Positions 29,440 through 39,150 of a stretch of DNA of 64,000 bases are shown here, one piece after another; position 1 is the stretch's first letter, and each line of letters begins with the position of its first letter. The DNA comes from Echinicola marina (GTDB lineage: Bacteria; Bacteroidota; Bacteroidia; Cytophagales; Cyclobacteriaceae). A program made the position numbers and the translations under genes. The stretch spans positions 3,221,501-3,285,500 of the forward strand of contig NZ_CP080025.1 in the NCBI RefSeq assembly GCF_020463795.1, read 5' to 3'. The notes under the pieces are model-generated. The model was not told the origin of the DNA and made no database searches. It was given only the letters and a program-made list of their open reading frames with translations.

Positions 29440-30060
29440 ATGGAACCCATCAAATCACCCGAAATAACCGATTCGACCCAAAGGAAGTATACAGAAAAGG
29501 AGTACCAAGAGATGCCAGATGAGCTGGTTTGGAAATCCTTTTGTAAGGGCAATGAATTTGCTTTTAATTATATCTATAAAAACTATGCTTCCGATATTTT
29601 TTCTTTTGGATACCAGTTCTGCGGAGATTCCCACCTCGTGGAAGATTGTATACAAAACGTTTTTATTTATCTAAGAAGGAAAAGAGAAAAGCTTGGTGAA
29701 GTCAAAAGTATCAAGTCCTACCTTTTTAGATGTATCCAATGTGAAATCATCAAAAGACTTAAAGAACGGGGGATGCTGGTAGATACTGACCAACTTCAAT
29801 ACAAAAAGGCTTTCAATATTACCTTGTCTCCCGAAACGATTATGATCGAATCCGAATCTCAGGAGCAGAAAAAGCGGATGATCAATTTAGCCCTTGATAA
29901 GCTCACCCTTAGACAGCGTCAGGCGCTTATTTTACTTTATGAAGAAGAGATGAGCTATAGCGAAATAGCTGAAGTAATGGGGTTTAATGAGGTGAAGTCA
30001 GCAAGAAAGCTGGTGTATAGGGCACTTGCAAGCTTAAAAGAAGTCATTAATCCATTTTAA
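29440..30060 (+). CDS. ECF RNA polymerase sigma factor, FecI-like
   Basis: A 206-residue ECF sigma factor. Region 2 covers about residues 30-100 (FNYIYKNYASDIFSFGYQF, LVEDCIQNVFIYLRRKRE), and region 4 about 140-200 (LTLRQRQALILLYEEEMSYS, then the recognition helix FNEVKSARKLVYRALASLKE). The extra 25 N-terminal residues are polar. The FecR-like anti-sigma gene overlaps its stop (TAATG), and a SusC with an STN domain follows, the standard surface-signalling cascade: ligand-loaded SusC signals through FecR to free the sigma factor, which drives susCD. Confidence 0.94.
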   Translation: MEPIKSPEITDSTQRKYTEKEYQEMPDELVWKSFCKGNEFAFNYIYKNYASDIFSFGYQFCGDSHLVEDCIQNVFIYLRRKREKLGEVKSIKSYLFRCIQCEIIKRLKERGMLVDTDQLQYKKAFNITLSPETIMIESESQEQKKRMINLALDKLTLRQRQALILLYEEEMSYSEIAEVMGFNEVKSARKLVYRALASLKEVINPF

Positions 30061-31127
30061 TGTCAACCATGGATAAGGGAAATAACATATTTAAATATAA
30101 AGATTATAAACTGGAGGACTTTCTGGCTGATGAATATTTCATTTTCTGGGTGAAGAACCCAAAAGGGAATAACAATCATTTTTGGGATAAATGGATAGCA
30201 GAAAATGGAGACAAAAGTGATATGGTGATGCAGGCCGCCTCCATTATTCGCTCCATGAGCTATGAGGATAAACCTTCTTTGTCTGATAAGGCTTATTTGG
30301 AGATTTTTGAGAATGTGTTGAAATCAGAACCCAGGCTAGATCAAAAGGACAAAAACAAGGAGCAAAACAATAGGTCTATTTGGAAGACTCTTTTTGGTTT
30401 GCAAAAAGTTGCTGCTGCTATTTTACTGATTTTTTGTGCGTGGGTGATCATCGATATTTATTTGGTGGAAGATAAAAAGATGCCTGTCCCTATAAAGTGG
30501 GAAGTACGCGAAAACCCTCCTGGGATAAAATCGACCATTAAGATGGGAGATGGCTCTATCGTTAACCTCAATGCCAACAGCAAGCTAAGTTTCATGGAGA
30601 AATTTTCAGATAGCCTTAGGATGGTGAAGTTGGAAGGAGAGGCATTTTTTGATGTAGAGAAAGAGGCTAGACCCTTTATTGTGGATTTGGGCGAAAGCCA
30701 AATAGAAGTCATGGGCACCACTTTTAATGTTAAAAACAATAAGGTAGGTAATGTATCCGTAGCACTGGTCAGTGGAAAGGTAAAAGTTAAGGACCAGTCA
30801 GGAAATCAGGTTATTCTACATCCTTCGGAAATGTTGGAAATCAATAATAGAGGCAAGCTTTCCATTGTCAGTTTTGATGCGAGGGAAATCACAGCTTGGA
30901 AGGATAAGATACTGATTTTCAAAAACAGCAATAAAACGGAGGTCATCCAAAGGATCAGTAATTGGTACGGAGTAGAGATCGAAGCCAATGAAGGAATTAA
31001 GGACAACTGGGCCTATTCGGGAGAATACCATAATGAGTCCCTGGAAAATGTTTTGGAAGGTATAAAACGAACTTTGAATATCAACTATAATATCAGCGGA
31101 AAGAAAGTGAAATTAACTAAAAATTAA
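30060..31127 (+). CDS. FecR-family transmembrane anti-sigma factor
   Basis: A 355-residue single-pass protein. The cytoplasmic part to about residue 105 should hold the sigma factor. The membrane helix is VAAAILLIFCAWVIIDIYL near 118-137. The periplasmic FecR domain (GDGSIVNLNANSKLSF, VKLEGEAFFDVEKEARPFIV, VMGTTFNVKN) is followed by a C-terminal secretin/STN-like DUF4974 segment (WYGVEIEANEG). The ATG overlaps the sigma stop in TAATG, implying translational coupling. Partner is probably the STN domain of the SusC at 31287. Confidence 0.93.
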   Translation: MSTMDKGNNIFKYKDYKLEDFLADEYFIFWVKNPKGNNNHFWDKWIAENGDKSDMVMQAASIIRSMSYEDKPSLSDKAYLEIFENVLKSEPRLDQKDKNKEQNNRSIWKTLFGLQKVAAAILLIFCAWVIIDIYLVEDKKMPVPIKWEVRENPPGIKSTIKMGDGSIVNLNANSKLSFMEKFSDSLRMVKLEGEAFFDVEKEARPFIVDLGESQIEVMGTTFNVKNNKVGNVSVALVSGKVKVKDQSGNQVILHPSEMLEINNRGKLSIVSFDAREITAWKDKILIFKNSNKTEVIQRISNWYGVEIEANEGIKDNWAYSGEYHNESLENVLEGIKRTLNINYNISGKKVKLTKN

Positions 31128-31178
31128 CCCTAAATAACCTATAGCCATGATAAAAAACAACTCAAGTTAACAAAGAAA

Positions 31179-31208
31179 CAGATAGAATTCTGGGGAGAAT
31201 TCCATCTG
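31179..31208 (+). promoter_or_regulatory. Leader hairpin upstream of the STN-type SusC
   Basis: CAGATAGAATTC (31179-31190) pairs with GAATTCCATCTG (31197-31208, one G-U or A-C position) around a short loop, in the gap between the anti-sigma and SusC genes. No T-run follows, so it is more likely a leader structure or mRNA-processing site than a terminator. It could let SusC mRNA be separated from the sigma/anti-sigma message. Confidence 0.45.
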
Positions 31209-31286
31209 TCGTAACTCTTCCTGTCCTATGCTTTGGTCGGTTCAGACAGGATGCTTAAGCAGTTATTACTTAAACACTTTAAAACT

Positions 31287-34200
31287 ATGGAAAAAAAAAT
31301 ACTGAGACAACTAATAATGATGTCCATGAGAGTTTTGTATGGCTTTCTTATACAGCTGATATTCTGTTCGGTCTTGTTGGCTAATACCAGCAATGCACAA
31401 CGGAAAACCATTGAAGATGTCCGTGTGGAATTGGAGGTTCAAAACAAGAGCCTCCGGGCGGTTTTCAACGATATAGAGCAAAAAACAGATTTTAGATTTA
31501 CTTTCGATGCCAATCATATCGACACTTCTTCCCGGTTGGGAGCTATTTCCCATTCAGGTACAGTTTATGATTTGCTGGTGACCTTATCACGTCAGACAGG
31601 CCTGAGCTTTACCCAGATCAATGATAATATTCATGTAAATGCCAATTCCCAAAATACAGCAGTAGCCATAGCCGAAGCAGAAGAAATCAAAGTTTCGGGG
31701 AAGGTAGTGGATGATACAGGAGCCGCTATGCCTGGAGTCACGGTAAAAGTGGAAAGCACCGGGCAAGGTACTGTAACTGATTTGGATGGCAAATACCAAA
31801 TTGAAGTAGAAGGGGGAGATGTGCTGATTTTCTCATTCATTGGTTTTGTGACCCAAAGAAGGGAAGTAGGTAATCAATCCATCATTGATGTTGAAATGCA
31901 AGAGGATACGCAAGCCTTGGAAGAAGTCGTGGTAGTAGGATATGGTACCGTAAAGAAAAGTGATTTGACGGGATCAGTAGTTTCCCTGAGATCAGATGAA
32001 CAAAATCAAGGTGTCAATACCTCGGTGGACCAATTATTAAAAGGAAAGGCTGCCGGTGTGAATGTGGTACAAAACAGTTCCGAACCTGGTGGTGGGATTT
32101 CCATCAGTATACGTGGTGCCAGCTCGGTAAATGCTGGAACAGGCCCGCTTTATGTCATAGATGGTTTGCCAATTGATAATAGTGCTATGACAACCGGTGG
32201 GGGCAGTAATTACCCAGATGTTCGCACACCCACCAATCCTTTGGCAGCAATCAATCCTAACGATATTGAATCCATTGAAATCTTGAAGGACGCTTCTGCT
32301 ACCGCCATCTATGGTGCCCGCGGTGCCAATGGGGTGATCATGGTGACCACCAAAAAGGGCAAGTCAGGACAAATGAGAATCAATTACGATGGCTATGTAG
32401 GGGTGCAAAGTGTGGCGAGGAGGCTGGATGTATTGAACGCAGAACAATACCAAATGGTCATGAATGACCTTATCGCTGATGGTGGTGGAATAGCTGATCA
32501 GATGGTCGATGTGATAGAAGATGGTGGAACAGACTGGCAAGATGAACTTTTCCGCTCAAATGCTCCAGTAACCAATCAAAACCTGTCTTTTTCTGGAGGA
32601 AATGAAAAGACGAATTACTTTGCTGCATTGAACTATTTCAACCAGGAAGGTGTGGTAAAAAGCTCTGCTTTTGAGCGCTACAGTGCGCGCTTGAACTTGG
32701 AGACCAAATTTTCAGACCGCTTGACCTTGGGGATGAATTTAAATGCCTCATTCAGTGAAAATGATCAGGTCCCGGCACAGTCTTTTGGGGTGAACGAAAA
32801 TAATGGTTCCCTTTATGCTGCTTACAATTTTGATCCGACATTAAGTATATACGGGGATGATGGGCGCTACAGGATCTCTCCTTTTATCTCTATTGATAAT
32901 CCTCTGGCCATAGCCTATGGGAAAAATGCCATGATCGAACGTTATAGAAATATGGCGGTGGCTTATGCCGACTATAAAATCCTTCCGGAGTGGTCTGTTA
33001 AATTGAATTTGGGTACCGATGTGACCAATCAGCGAAGAGATGTTTATATAGACCGTTCGACAAAAGACGGTTTGGCCAATGGCGGTATAGCAACGATTTT
33101 GCAAGAACGTCAATCCAACTATTTGATAGAGTTAACGACTACTTATGACAAGACTTTCGATGATCACCACTTTACTGCAGTGGCAGGAGTGACCACGCAG
33201 AAATTTGCCAGTGCCAATACCACCAGTCATGGTAAAAGTTTTCCTTCTGATGCGACAGGAACTGATAATATAGGTCTAGGTGATCCTACCCAGTTCAATA
33301 TCAATAGCTTCCGGGCAAATAACCGATTGCTTTCCTATCTGGGAAGGGTCAATTATACTTTGATGGATAAGTACCTGTTTACAGGAACCCTTCGGATAGA
33401 TGGTTCATCTAGATTTGGCGAAAACAATAAATTTGGTTATTTCCCATCAGGTGCTTTTGCCTGGAAGGTAAATGAGGAGCCATTTATGCAGGATTTGGAA
33501 ACCCTGAGCACTTTGAAATTCAGGGCCAGCTGGGGACAGACAGGAAACCAAGAAATTGGCAATTACCTTTCGATCAGTACATTTATACCTGGCCCTGATG
33601 CCGTTTTTAACGACCAAAAAGTATCTACCACCCAACCTGCCCGTATTCCTAACCCAGACTTGAAATGGGAAACTACCGAACAGTGGGACATAGGATTGGA
33701 TTTTGGTCTGTTTAGGGATAGGGTTTTTGGTAGTCTGGATTATTTTAGGAAAAACACCTTTGATATGCTTCTTTATCTACCAATTCCTACTTCTACAGGA
33801 TATACCAGGAGGATCACCAATATAGGGAGTGTGAAAAATTCAGGTATTGAAGCAGCGATTACTTCTGTCAACTTTGACGGGGAGTTCTCTTGGACCACAA
33901 CACTTAATCTGGCTACTGTGAAAAATGAGGTGACCAGTCTTGGAGGGGTAGGACAGATCATTGGAGGAAGTGCTGGTTTTGCCAACCAAATTTGGATTAT
34001 CAAGGAAGGTTTACCAATGAACTCGTTCTATGGTTACCAAATTGATGGTGTTTGGCAAGAAGGTGATGACTTTGATCAAACGACTGATAACGTTGCTCCA
34101 GGAGATTTGAAGTTCCGGGATGTAAATGGAGACCAAACTGTCAATGCGGACGATAGGGAAGTTTTAGGGAATTCCTTTCCGGATCTTACCTATTCTTTTG

Positions 34201-34673
34201 CCAATACTTTTGAATATAAAGGTTTCAGTTTATACGTTTTCTTTGAAGGGGTACATGGTATAAGCATGTTGAACAATAACCTGGTGGATACCTATTTCCC
34301 GATTAACTTTAGAAGAAACAAGTTTGCGAAACCTTATCTCAACAGATGGACACCAGAAAATCCTTCCACTGTATATCCATCCTTTGTTAATCCAACTGGT
34401 CAGGGGCAGAAAGAAGTCAATTCTTATACCATTCAAGATGCTTCATACCTGCGCTTGAACACCGTGACCCTAAATTATAATATACCTATGCAACAGAGCA
34501 ATACCTTCCGTTCTGCACAGGTGTATGTAACGGGAACGAACCTATGGACCATCACTAATTATGATGGCGTGGATCCTGCTGTCAATCCAAACGGCAATGC
34601 CAATATCAGGATTGATTATAATGCTTATCCTACAGCAACTTCGTTTTTGTTAGGTGTAAAACTTGGATTTTAA
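31287..34673 (+). CDS. SusC-family TonB-dependent transducer with STN domain
   Basis: An STN-containing SusC protein of about 1128 residues from the ATG at 31287 (MEKKILRQ), which gives a normal signal peptide ending SNAQ; an upstream in-frame start at 31233 would add 18 residues and is less likely. Order: STN domain (SLRAVFNDIEQKTDFRFTF), carboxypeptidase-like domain (SGKVVDDTGAAMPGVTV), SusC box LEEVVVVGYGTVKKSDLTGSV, plug (YGARGANGVIMVTTKKG) and barrel ending VKLGF. The STN domain talks to the FecR protein encoded upstream. SusD follows after 12 bp. No degradative enzyme accompanies this pair, so the ligand is unknown. Confidence 0.95.
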   Translation: MEKKILRQLIMMSMRVLYGFLIQLIFCSVLLANTSNAQRKTIEDVRVELEVQNKSLRAVFNDIEQKTDFRFTFDANHIDTSSRLGAISHSGTVYDLLVTLSRQTGLSFTQINDNIHVNANSQNTAVAIAEAEEIKVSGKVVDDTGAAMPGVTVKVESTGQGTVTDLDGKYQIEVEGGDVLIFSFIGFVTQRREVGNQSIIDVEMQEDTQALEEVVVVGYGTVKKSDLTGSVVSLRSDEQNQGVNTSVDQLLKGKAAGVNVVQNSSEPGGGISISIRGASSVNAGTGPLYVIDGLPIDNSAMTTGGGSNYPDVRTPTNPLAAINPNDIESIEILKDASATAIYGARGANGVIMVTTKKGKSGQMRINYDGYVGVQSVARRLDVLNAEQYQMVMNDLIADGGGIADQMVDVIEDGGTDWQDELFRSNAPVTNQNLSFSGGNEKTNYFAALNYFNQEGVVKSSAFERYSARLNLETKFSDRLTLGMNLNASFSENDQVPAQSFGVNENNGSLYAAYNFDPTLSIYGDDGRYRISPFISIDNPLAIAYGKNAMIERYRNMAVAYADYKILPEWSVKLNLGTDVTNQRRDVYIDRSTKDGLANGGIATILQERQSNYLIELTTTYDKTFDDHHFTAVAGVTTQKFASANTTSHGKSFPSDATGTDNIGLGDPTQFNINSFRANNRLLSYLGRVNYTLMDKYLFTGTLRIDGSSRFGENNKFGYFPSGAFAWKVNEEPFMQDLETLSTLKFRASWGQTGNQEIGNYLSISTFIPGPDAVFNDQKVSTTQPARIPNPDLKWETTEQWDIGLDFGLFRDRVFGSLDYFRKNTFDMLLYLPIPTSTGYTRRITNIGSVKNSGIEAAITSVNFDGEFSWTTTLNLATVKNEVTSLGGVGQIIGGSAGFANQIWIIKEGLPMNSFYGYQIDGVWQEGDDFDQTTDNVAPGDLKFRDVNGDQTVNADDREVLGNSFPDLTYSFANTFEYKGFSLYVFFEGVHGISMLNNNLVDTYFPINFRRNKFAKPYLNRWTPENPSTVYPSFVNPTGQGQKEVNSYTIQDASYLRLNTVTLNYNIPMQQSNTFRSAQVYVTGTNLWTITNYDGVDPAVNPNGNANIRIDYNAYPTATSFLLGVKLGF

Positions 34674-34685
34674 ACTTGAGGAGAT

Positions 34686-36149
34686 ATGAAAACTTTAAAA
34701 ATATTAAAATATAAAGCTTTATTGCTCATGCTGATATTGTCATCGGCATGTTCTGATGTCCTGGATGAGGAAGTGTTTTCACAGTTATCTCCAGGAAACT
34801 TCTTGACCACACAAGAAGGCATCAAGGCGACCTTGGATGCCGCCTACGCAGAAGGCTATCTTAACGGCTATTCTCACCATAGTGTGCGTAATATAGAAGA
34901 GTGGTGCACGGACATCGAATGGGAAACAGGAGGTGGTGAAAACCGAACAGCAGTCCTAATGATTAATTTTACCTGGGATGCTTCTGTCGGCTGGATGTAC
35001 GGTGATATGTGGCTGAAGCCTTATCGGGCTATCAGGAATGCAAATGTTGTCCTCGAAAATGTTGAGCTAGCAGAAATTGGTGATGATTTAAAGCGCACCT
35101 ATGCTGCAGAAGCCAGGTTTATTAGGGCTTTGAGCTATTACTATTTGCATTCTTGGTTTGGCCCTGTACCCATTAGACAAAGCTCTGAGGATGAAATATA
35201 TCTTCCAAGACCTTCTGAGGAGGAAATCCGTCAGTTTATCGAATCTGAATTACTGGCAGTAATTCCTGATTTGCCCGCTCCGGGTGAAGAGCAAGCTTAT
35301 GGAAGGGCAACTAATGGAGGTGCCAGGGCGCTTTTGACCAAATTTTACCTCAATACTAAGCAATGGCAAAAGGCCGCTGATATGGCTGAAGATGTAATGG
35401 AAATGGGCGATTATGGATTGTATCCTGATTATGCGATGCTTTTCAGGGTACAAAATGAACAAAATCAAGAATTTATTCTTACTTATCCACAAATTCCCAA
35501 TGGCCCAGGAAATAACTATATCAATGGAGCGTTTCCAGGTGGATTTGCCAGTGATCCTAAAACGGGCCTGACCTTTATTAACTCATGGAGGAATTGGGCT
35601 GCGCAGTACAGATTATACGATAGCTTTTATAATTCATTTGAGGAAGGAGATAAGAGGATGGACCTGATCATCGATAGTTATGTCAATGGACAAGGCAACA
35701 CGGTTTCCTTATTGAACAATAATAATACCCGTTCTTTCAAGTACTGGCCTGATCCCAATGGTTTGGGAAATGAGCATGGTAATGATGTTCCTGGAGTACG
35801 TTATTCGGATATTTTACTGAGTAGAGCTGAGGCCCTTAATGAGCTCAATGGCCCCAACCAAGAATCCATTGATCTGATCAATATGGTCAGGGGCCGGGCA
35901 GATTTGGAAGATTTGGCGCTCAGTGATTTTACTTCTACTGAAGAATTAAGAACACATTTGCTCAATGAGCGGGCATGGGAGTTTTATACAGAAGGCAAAA
36001 GACGGGAAGACCAGATCAGGATGGGGACATTTGTTTCTTCTGCGATTGACCGCGGCATTACGAATGCGAAGCCTACCCATGTGCTTTTCCCTATTCCTCA
36101 AGCAGCATTAGATGCCAATGAAATGTTGGTACAGAATGATGGGTATTGA
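34686..36149 (+). CDS. SusD-family lipoprotein partnered with the STN-type SusC
   Basis: A 487-residue SusD homologue with lipobox SSAC (Cys22). It has the typical segments EARFIRALSYYYLHSWFGPVP, GVRYSDILLSRAEALNELNG and LLNERAWEFYTEGKRREDQI. It is at the shorter end for the family. It should cap the SusC barrel encoded just upstream and bind the same unknown ligand. A strong terminator ends the transcript. Confidence 0.95.
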   Translation: MKTLKILKYKALLLMLILSSACSDVLDEEVFSQLSPGNFLTTQEGIKATLDAAYAEGYLNGYSHHSVRNIEEWCTDIEWETGGGENRTAVLMINFTWDASVGWMYGDMWLKPYRAIRNANVVLENVELAEIGDDLKRTYAAEARFIRALSYYYLHSWFGPVPIRQSSEDEIYLPRPSEEEIRQFIESELLAVIPDLPAPGEEQAYGRATNGGARALLTKFYLNTKQWQKAADMAEDVMEMGDYGLYPDYAMLFRVQNEQNQEFILTYPQIPNGPGNNYINGAFPGGFASDPKTGLTFINSWRNWAAQYRLYDSFYNSFEEGDKRMDLIIDSYVNGQGNTVSLLNNNNTRSFKYWPDPNGLGNEHGNDVPGVRYSDILLSRAEALNELNGPNQESIDLINMVRGRADLEDLALSDFTSTEELRTHLLNERAWEFYTEGKRREDQIRMGTFVSSAIDRGITNAKPTHVLFPIPQAALDANEMLVQNDGY

Positions 36150-36171
36150 TCAATGTAGAACTTGAATCCCC

Positions 36172-36213
36172 AACAAAGGGTAGAGGTGAAATGTCTCTAC
36201 CCTTTGTTTTTTT
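36172..36213 (+). terminator. Strong intrinsic terminator after the sigma/anti-sigma/SusCD operon
   Basis: AACAAAGGGTAGAG (36172-36185) pairs with CTCTACCCTTTGTT (36195-36208) over 14 bp with a 9-nt loop, followed by further T residues. The remaining 250 bp up to the response regulator are AT-rich and hold no gene; a CTAAT...TTAAT pair near 36291-36305 has 10-bp rather than 11-bp spacing and is not convincing as a regulator box. Confidence 0.88.
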
Positions 36214-36467
36214 AACCTTTCTGTCATTTTGAAGCTTATAGGATGTAGGGATTTGATAAATAAAGATAACCCTAGACATACCATTACCGTCTAATTTTAT
36301 TTAATAATCTTTATGTAATATTGCCTAACAATAATCCAAGCAGTTGGTTTATACCTTCTGGTAGCGCTTAATTGGAATGTGTAAATGGACTTTTTGTGTT
36401 CCAAGAGAGTGGAATTAGTATTATTCGGCTGAGATCAAAGAGGTAAGTACCCTAACATTAAAATGCT

Positions 36468-37169
36468 TTGAAGAAAATATTATTAGTAGAAGACGATAGC
36501 CATGTGAGTGCTTTTATAAACAAGGGACTTTCCGAGTCTGGATATGAGGTGACTTTGGCAATGGATGGAAAAGTAGGCAGGGACTTGGCCTTGACAGGTG
36601 GTTTTGACCTGATTATTTTGGATATCATGTTGCCATCCATCAATGGGTTGGAGGTGTGCAAGGAAATCAGGACAAAGGTGGTAGACATCCCAATACTTTT
36701 TTTGACGGCTTTGGGGAGCACAGAAAATGTCGTGCTTGGTCTGGATTCTGGAGCGGACGACTATTTGGCTAAGCCATTTAAATTTATGGAACTTCAGGCT
36801 AGGGTGAGGACCCTCTTGCGTCGATCCAGGTTTAAAAACGCTGCTGAGGAGGAAGCGCCAGCTGAGCACATTTATCGATTTGCAGACTTGGAAATTGATG
36901 ATGAATCCAAAACAGTATTCAGGGATGGAATGGAAATATCTTTGACCTCTACAGAATATCGATTGCTTCTGATGCTGGTCAAAAACCAGAGAAGGGTGCT
37001 TTCCAGAATGGATATATTGGAAGAGGTATGGGGGATAGGCTTTGATATGGGGACCAATGTGGTCGATGTGTATATGAATTATCTAAGGAAGAAAATGGAG
37101 AAGCACGGCGGCAGCCGATTGATCCAGACGGTTATAGGCATGGGCTATGTATTAAAAGAAGGTGAATGA
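36468..37169 (+). CDS. OmpR-family response regulator (TTG start)
   Basis: A 233-residue regulator. The receiver domain has ILLVEDDSH, phospho-acceptor Asp near residue 52 in LDIMLPS, and the conserved Lys in YLAKPF. A winged-helix output follows (SLTSTEYRLLLMLVKNQ, VVDVYMNYLRKKM). The start is the TTG at 36468: the nearby ATG at 36463 reads ATG CTT TGA and is closed. The kinase gene overlaps by 4 bp (ATGA). Tandem 11-bp-spaced boxes at 38555 downstream of the pair are candidate targets. Confidence 0.93.
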   Translation: MKKILLVEDDSHVSAFINKGLSESGYEVTLAMDGKVGRDLALTGGFDLIILDIMLPSINGLEVCKEIRTKVVDIPILFLTALGSTENVVLGLDSGADDYLAKPFKFMELQARVRTLLRRSRFKNAAEEEAPAEHIYRFADLEIDDESKTVFRDGMEISLTSTEYRLLLMLVKNQRRVLSRMDILEEVWGIGFDMGTNVVDVYMNYLRKKMEKHGGSRLIQTVIGMGYVLKEGE

Positions 37170-38551
37170 AAGTACAGAACAAAATTATATATATCCTCAT
37201 TGTCATCTTTGTCAGTTATACATTGCTTTTCAGTGGTTTTATTTATTATTCCATCTCCAATTACGCCTTTACGGATTTTTACAAACGCTTGGAAATTAGG
37301 GCGATTACTACTGCCAAATCCCAGTTAGAAAAGGAAAGTGAAGTCAATATTATCAAAGAACTCAGACAAGAGTACCTGGAAAAACTCCAAGATGAAGAAA
37401 TTAAGATTTTCCCTTTAACAGGAAATCAAGAATTGCCTTTGGATAGTGAGCTTTCCAAGTATAAAGTGAGTTTTTTGGATAAGGTTTTGGCGGAAGGTAA
37501 GGCCAATTATAACGATAAGAGAACGTATTATTATGGCACTGTCTATACTTCTATCCCGAATCAGGATTACCTTGTCATCGTATCTGCTGAAAACTACTTC
37601 ATTACCCACCACATCCTTTATTTGAGGAATTTGTTATTTACATCCCTGGCCATTGCCCTTATCATTATTTTGGTGGTTTCTATTATGTTTTCTAGGAGAA
37701 TCATCAAGCCTATCAATGACATAATCGATAAAGTCAAGGAGATCAGTTCTGATAACCTCCACCTGCGCTTATCCACACCAAAGGAGAATGATGATACTGT
37801 CAGTAAATTGGCCCAGACATTTAACGATATGCTCAATCGCTTGGAGACCTCCTTTGAAACCCAGAAAAACTTTATCAGCAATGCTTCCCACGAACTTAAT
37901 ACACCGCTGACTTCAATTATAGGTGAGGCCGATGTGACTTTAAGCAAAATCAGGAAGCCGGAGGATTATATCAGTTCCTTGCAGACTATTCTGGAAGAAG
38001 CTGAAAAACTCAATAAGAAGACCAAAGCCCTGTTGCTTTTGGCCCAGACGGGATTTGATGGAAAGGGGCAGAAATTCAGTAGATTACGCATTGACCAGCT
38101 GGTACTGGATGTTATTGACACTTGTGAGAAAATCAATCCGGGAAGTAAGGTCTGTTTGGACTTTAGCTTACTGCCCGAAAATCCCGAACTGCTTAAAATC
38201 AATGCCAATGAGGCTCTTTTACACCTGGCTATATCCAATATTATTCTAAATGGCTGTAAATATTCAGACGGCAAACCTGTGCAGGTAGCCTTAGGGGTGG
38301 CCGATAGGGAAATTATCCTTATCATCAAAGATGATGGTATAGGTATACCGGAAGAAGAATTGAAATATATCTATGATCCCTATTTTCGGGCTTCCAATAC
38401 CAAAAATTATGAAGGCTACGGGATAGGTTTGCCCTTGGCCAGAAATATTATTAAGATCCATAAGGGGGAACTATTGGTGTCTTCAGTGGCAAATAAAGGA
38501 ACCACGGTGAAGATCAGTCTCTCCGTTTTTGAGAATCCCCAGAATAAGTGA
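37166..38551 (+). CDS. Membrane sensor histidine kinase
   Basis: A 461-residue kinase with two membrane helices (about 8-30 and 150-172) flanking a periplasmic sensor of about 120 residues with no recognisable fold. Then a HAMP domain, HisKA with SNASHELNTPLTSI (phospho-accepting His), and HATPase motifs NIILNGCKYS, DDGIGIP and GYGIGLPLARNI. The gene overlaps the regulator stop by 4 bp. The layout resembles CusS-like heavy-metal or envelope-stress kinases, but the signal cannot be inferred. Confidence 0.93.
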   Translation: MKVQNKIIYILIVIFVSYTLLFSGFIYYSISNYAFTDFYKRLEIRAITTAKSQLEKESEVNIIKELRQEYLEKLQDEEIKIFPLTGNQELPLDSELSKYKVSFLDKVLAEGKANYNDKRTYYYGTVYTSIPNQDYLVIVSAENYFITHHILYLRNLLFTSLAIALIIILVVSIMFSRRIIKPINDIIDKVKEISSDNLHLRLSTPKENDDTVSKLAQTFNDMLNRLETSFETQKNFISNASHELNTPLTSIIGEADVTLSKIRKPEDYISSLQTILEEAEKLNKKTKALLLLAQTGFDGKGQKFSRLRIDQLVLDVIDTCEKINPGSKVCLDFSLLPENPELLKINANEALLHLAISNIILNGCKYSDGKPVQVALGVADREIILIIKDDGIGIPEEELKYIYDPYFRASNTKNYEGYGIGLPLARNIIKIHKGELLVSSVANKGTTVKISLSVFENPQNK

Positions 38552-38554
38552 ATT

Positions 38555-38581
38555 CTAATCTCATCTTAATCTCATCCTTAT
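38555..38581 (+). promoter_or_regulatory. Tandem 11-bp-spaced boxes before the UspA-like gene
   Basis: TAATCTCATC occurs at 38556-38565 and 38567-38576, an exact 10-base repeat at 11-bp spacing, with a third weaker unit CCTTAT after it. CTAAT/CTTAAT/CCTTAT hexamers every 11 bp are the usual look of OmpR-family binding sites such as the PmrA box. They lie 55-80 bp before the UspA-like gene and right after the kinase stop, so the upstream regulator is the natural candidate. Confidence 0.5.
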
Positions 38582-38635
38582 TTGTTTTTAATGGTTAGGG
38601 GGTAAATTTACCCTTGATCTATTGAAAATGGTAAG

Positions 38636-39142
38636 ATGAAGAAGAAAACAATCCTTATTCCAACTGATTTTTCTGTAAAATCTTTGAATATTGTAAAATC
38701 GGCACTCAGTATTAACGGTGACTGTGAGTTGAGAATTCTAATGGTACATGGTCTGGAATTGCCAGATTCTATGACGGACTTGCTCCTTTTTTCCAAGAAG
38801 AAATTATTGGAGGAACTGGAAACAGATGAGTTCCGGGCAAGCTGTCAGATGCTGATCAGCAAATACGATTTGAATTTAATAGAACTATCGGTAGATATTT
38901 TTTCTGGATATAACCGAAGGGCCTTTGAAAACTACCTTGAAGCCAATGAGGTAGATGAAATATATGCATTGACGGACCATGAATTTTCACCCAAGCACAA
39001 GCGAAGTTTTGACCTGATGCCTTTTATCAATAAGTCCAGCACCCATTTGATCAAGGTAAAATGGATGAGCCTAGGTGAAAATTTCAAACAGGAACGTGAT
39101 GAGCTTTCTGGGATTTTCTTTAATCAATTATCGTCCATTTAA
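38636..39142 (+). CDS. UspA-like universal stress family protein
   Basis: A 168-residue cytoplasmic protein opening with TILIPTDFSVKSLNIVKSAL, the first strand and helix of the universal-stress/adenine-nucleotide-binding fold. The usual C-terminal G-2x-G-9x-G(S/T) nucleotide motif is not evident, and the C-terminal region ends MPFINKSSTHLIKVKW, so it may be a divergent, non-ATP-binding member. It directly follows the two-component pair and its promoter region carries the putative regulator boxes, which suggests that it is a target of that system. Confidence 0.7.
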   Translation: MKKKTILIPTDFSVKSLNIVKSALSINGDCELRILMVHGLELPDSMTDLLLFSKKKLLEELETDEFRASCQMLISKYDLNLIELSVDIFSGYNRRAFENYLEANEVDEIYALTDHEFSPKHKRSFDLMPFINKSSTHLIKVKWMSLGENFKQERDELSGIFFNQLSSI

Positions 39143-39150
39143 ACGTAATC

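Noticed and set aside
36290-36306. TCTAAT...TTAAT pair upstream of the first response regulator
   Set aside because: The spacing is 10 bp rather than the 11 bp of the boxes at 38555, and the sequence is AT-rich, so evidence for autoregulation is too weak.
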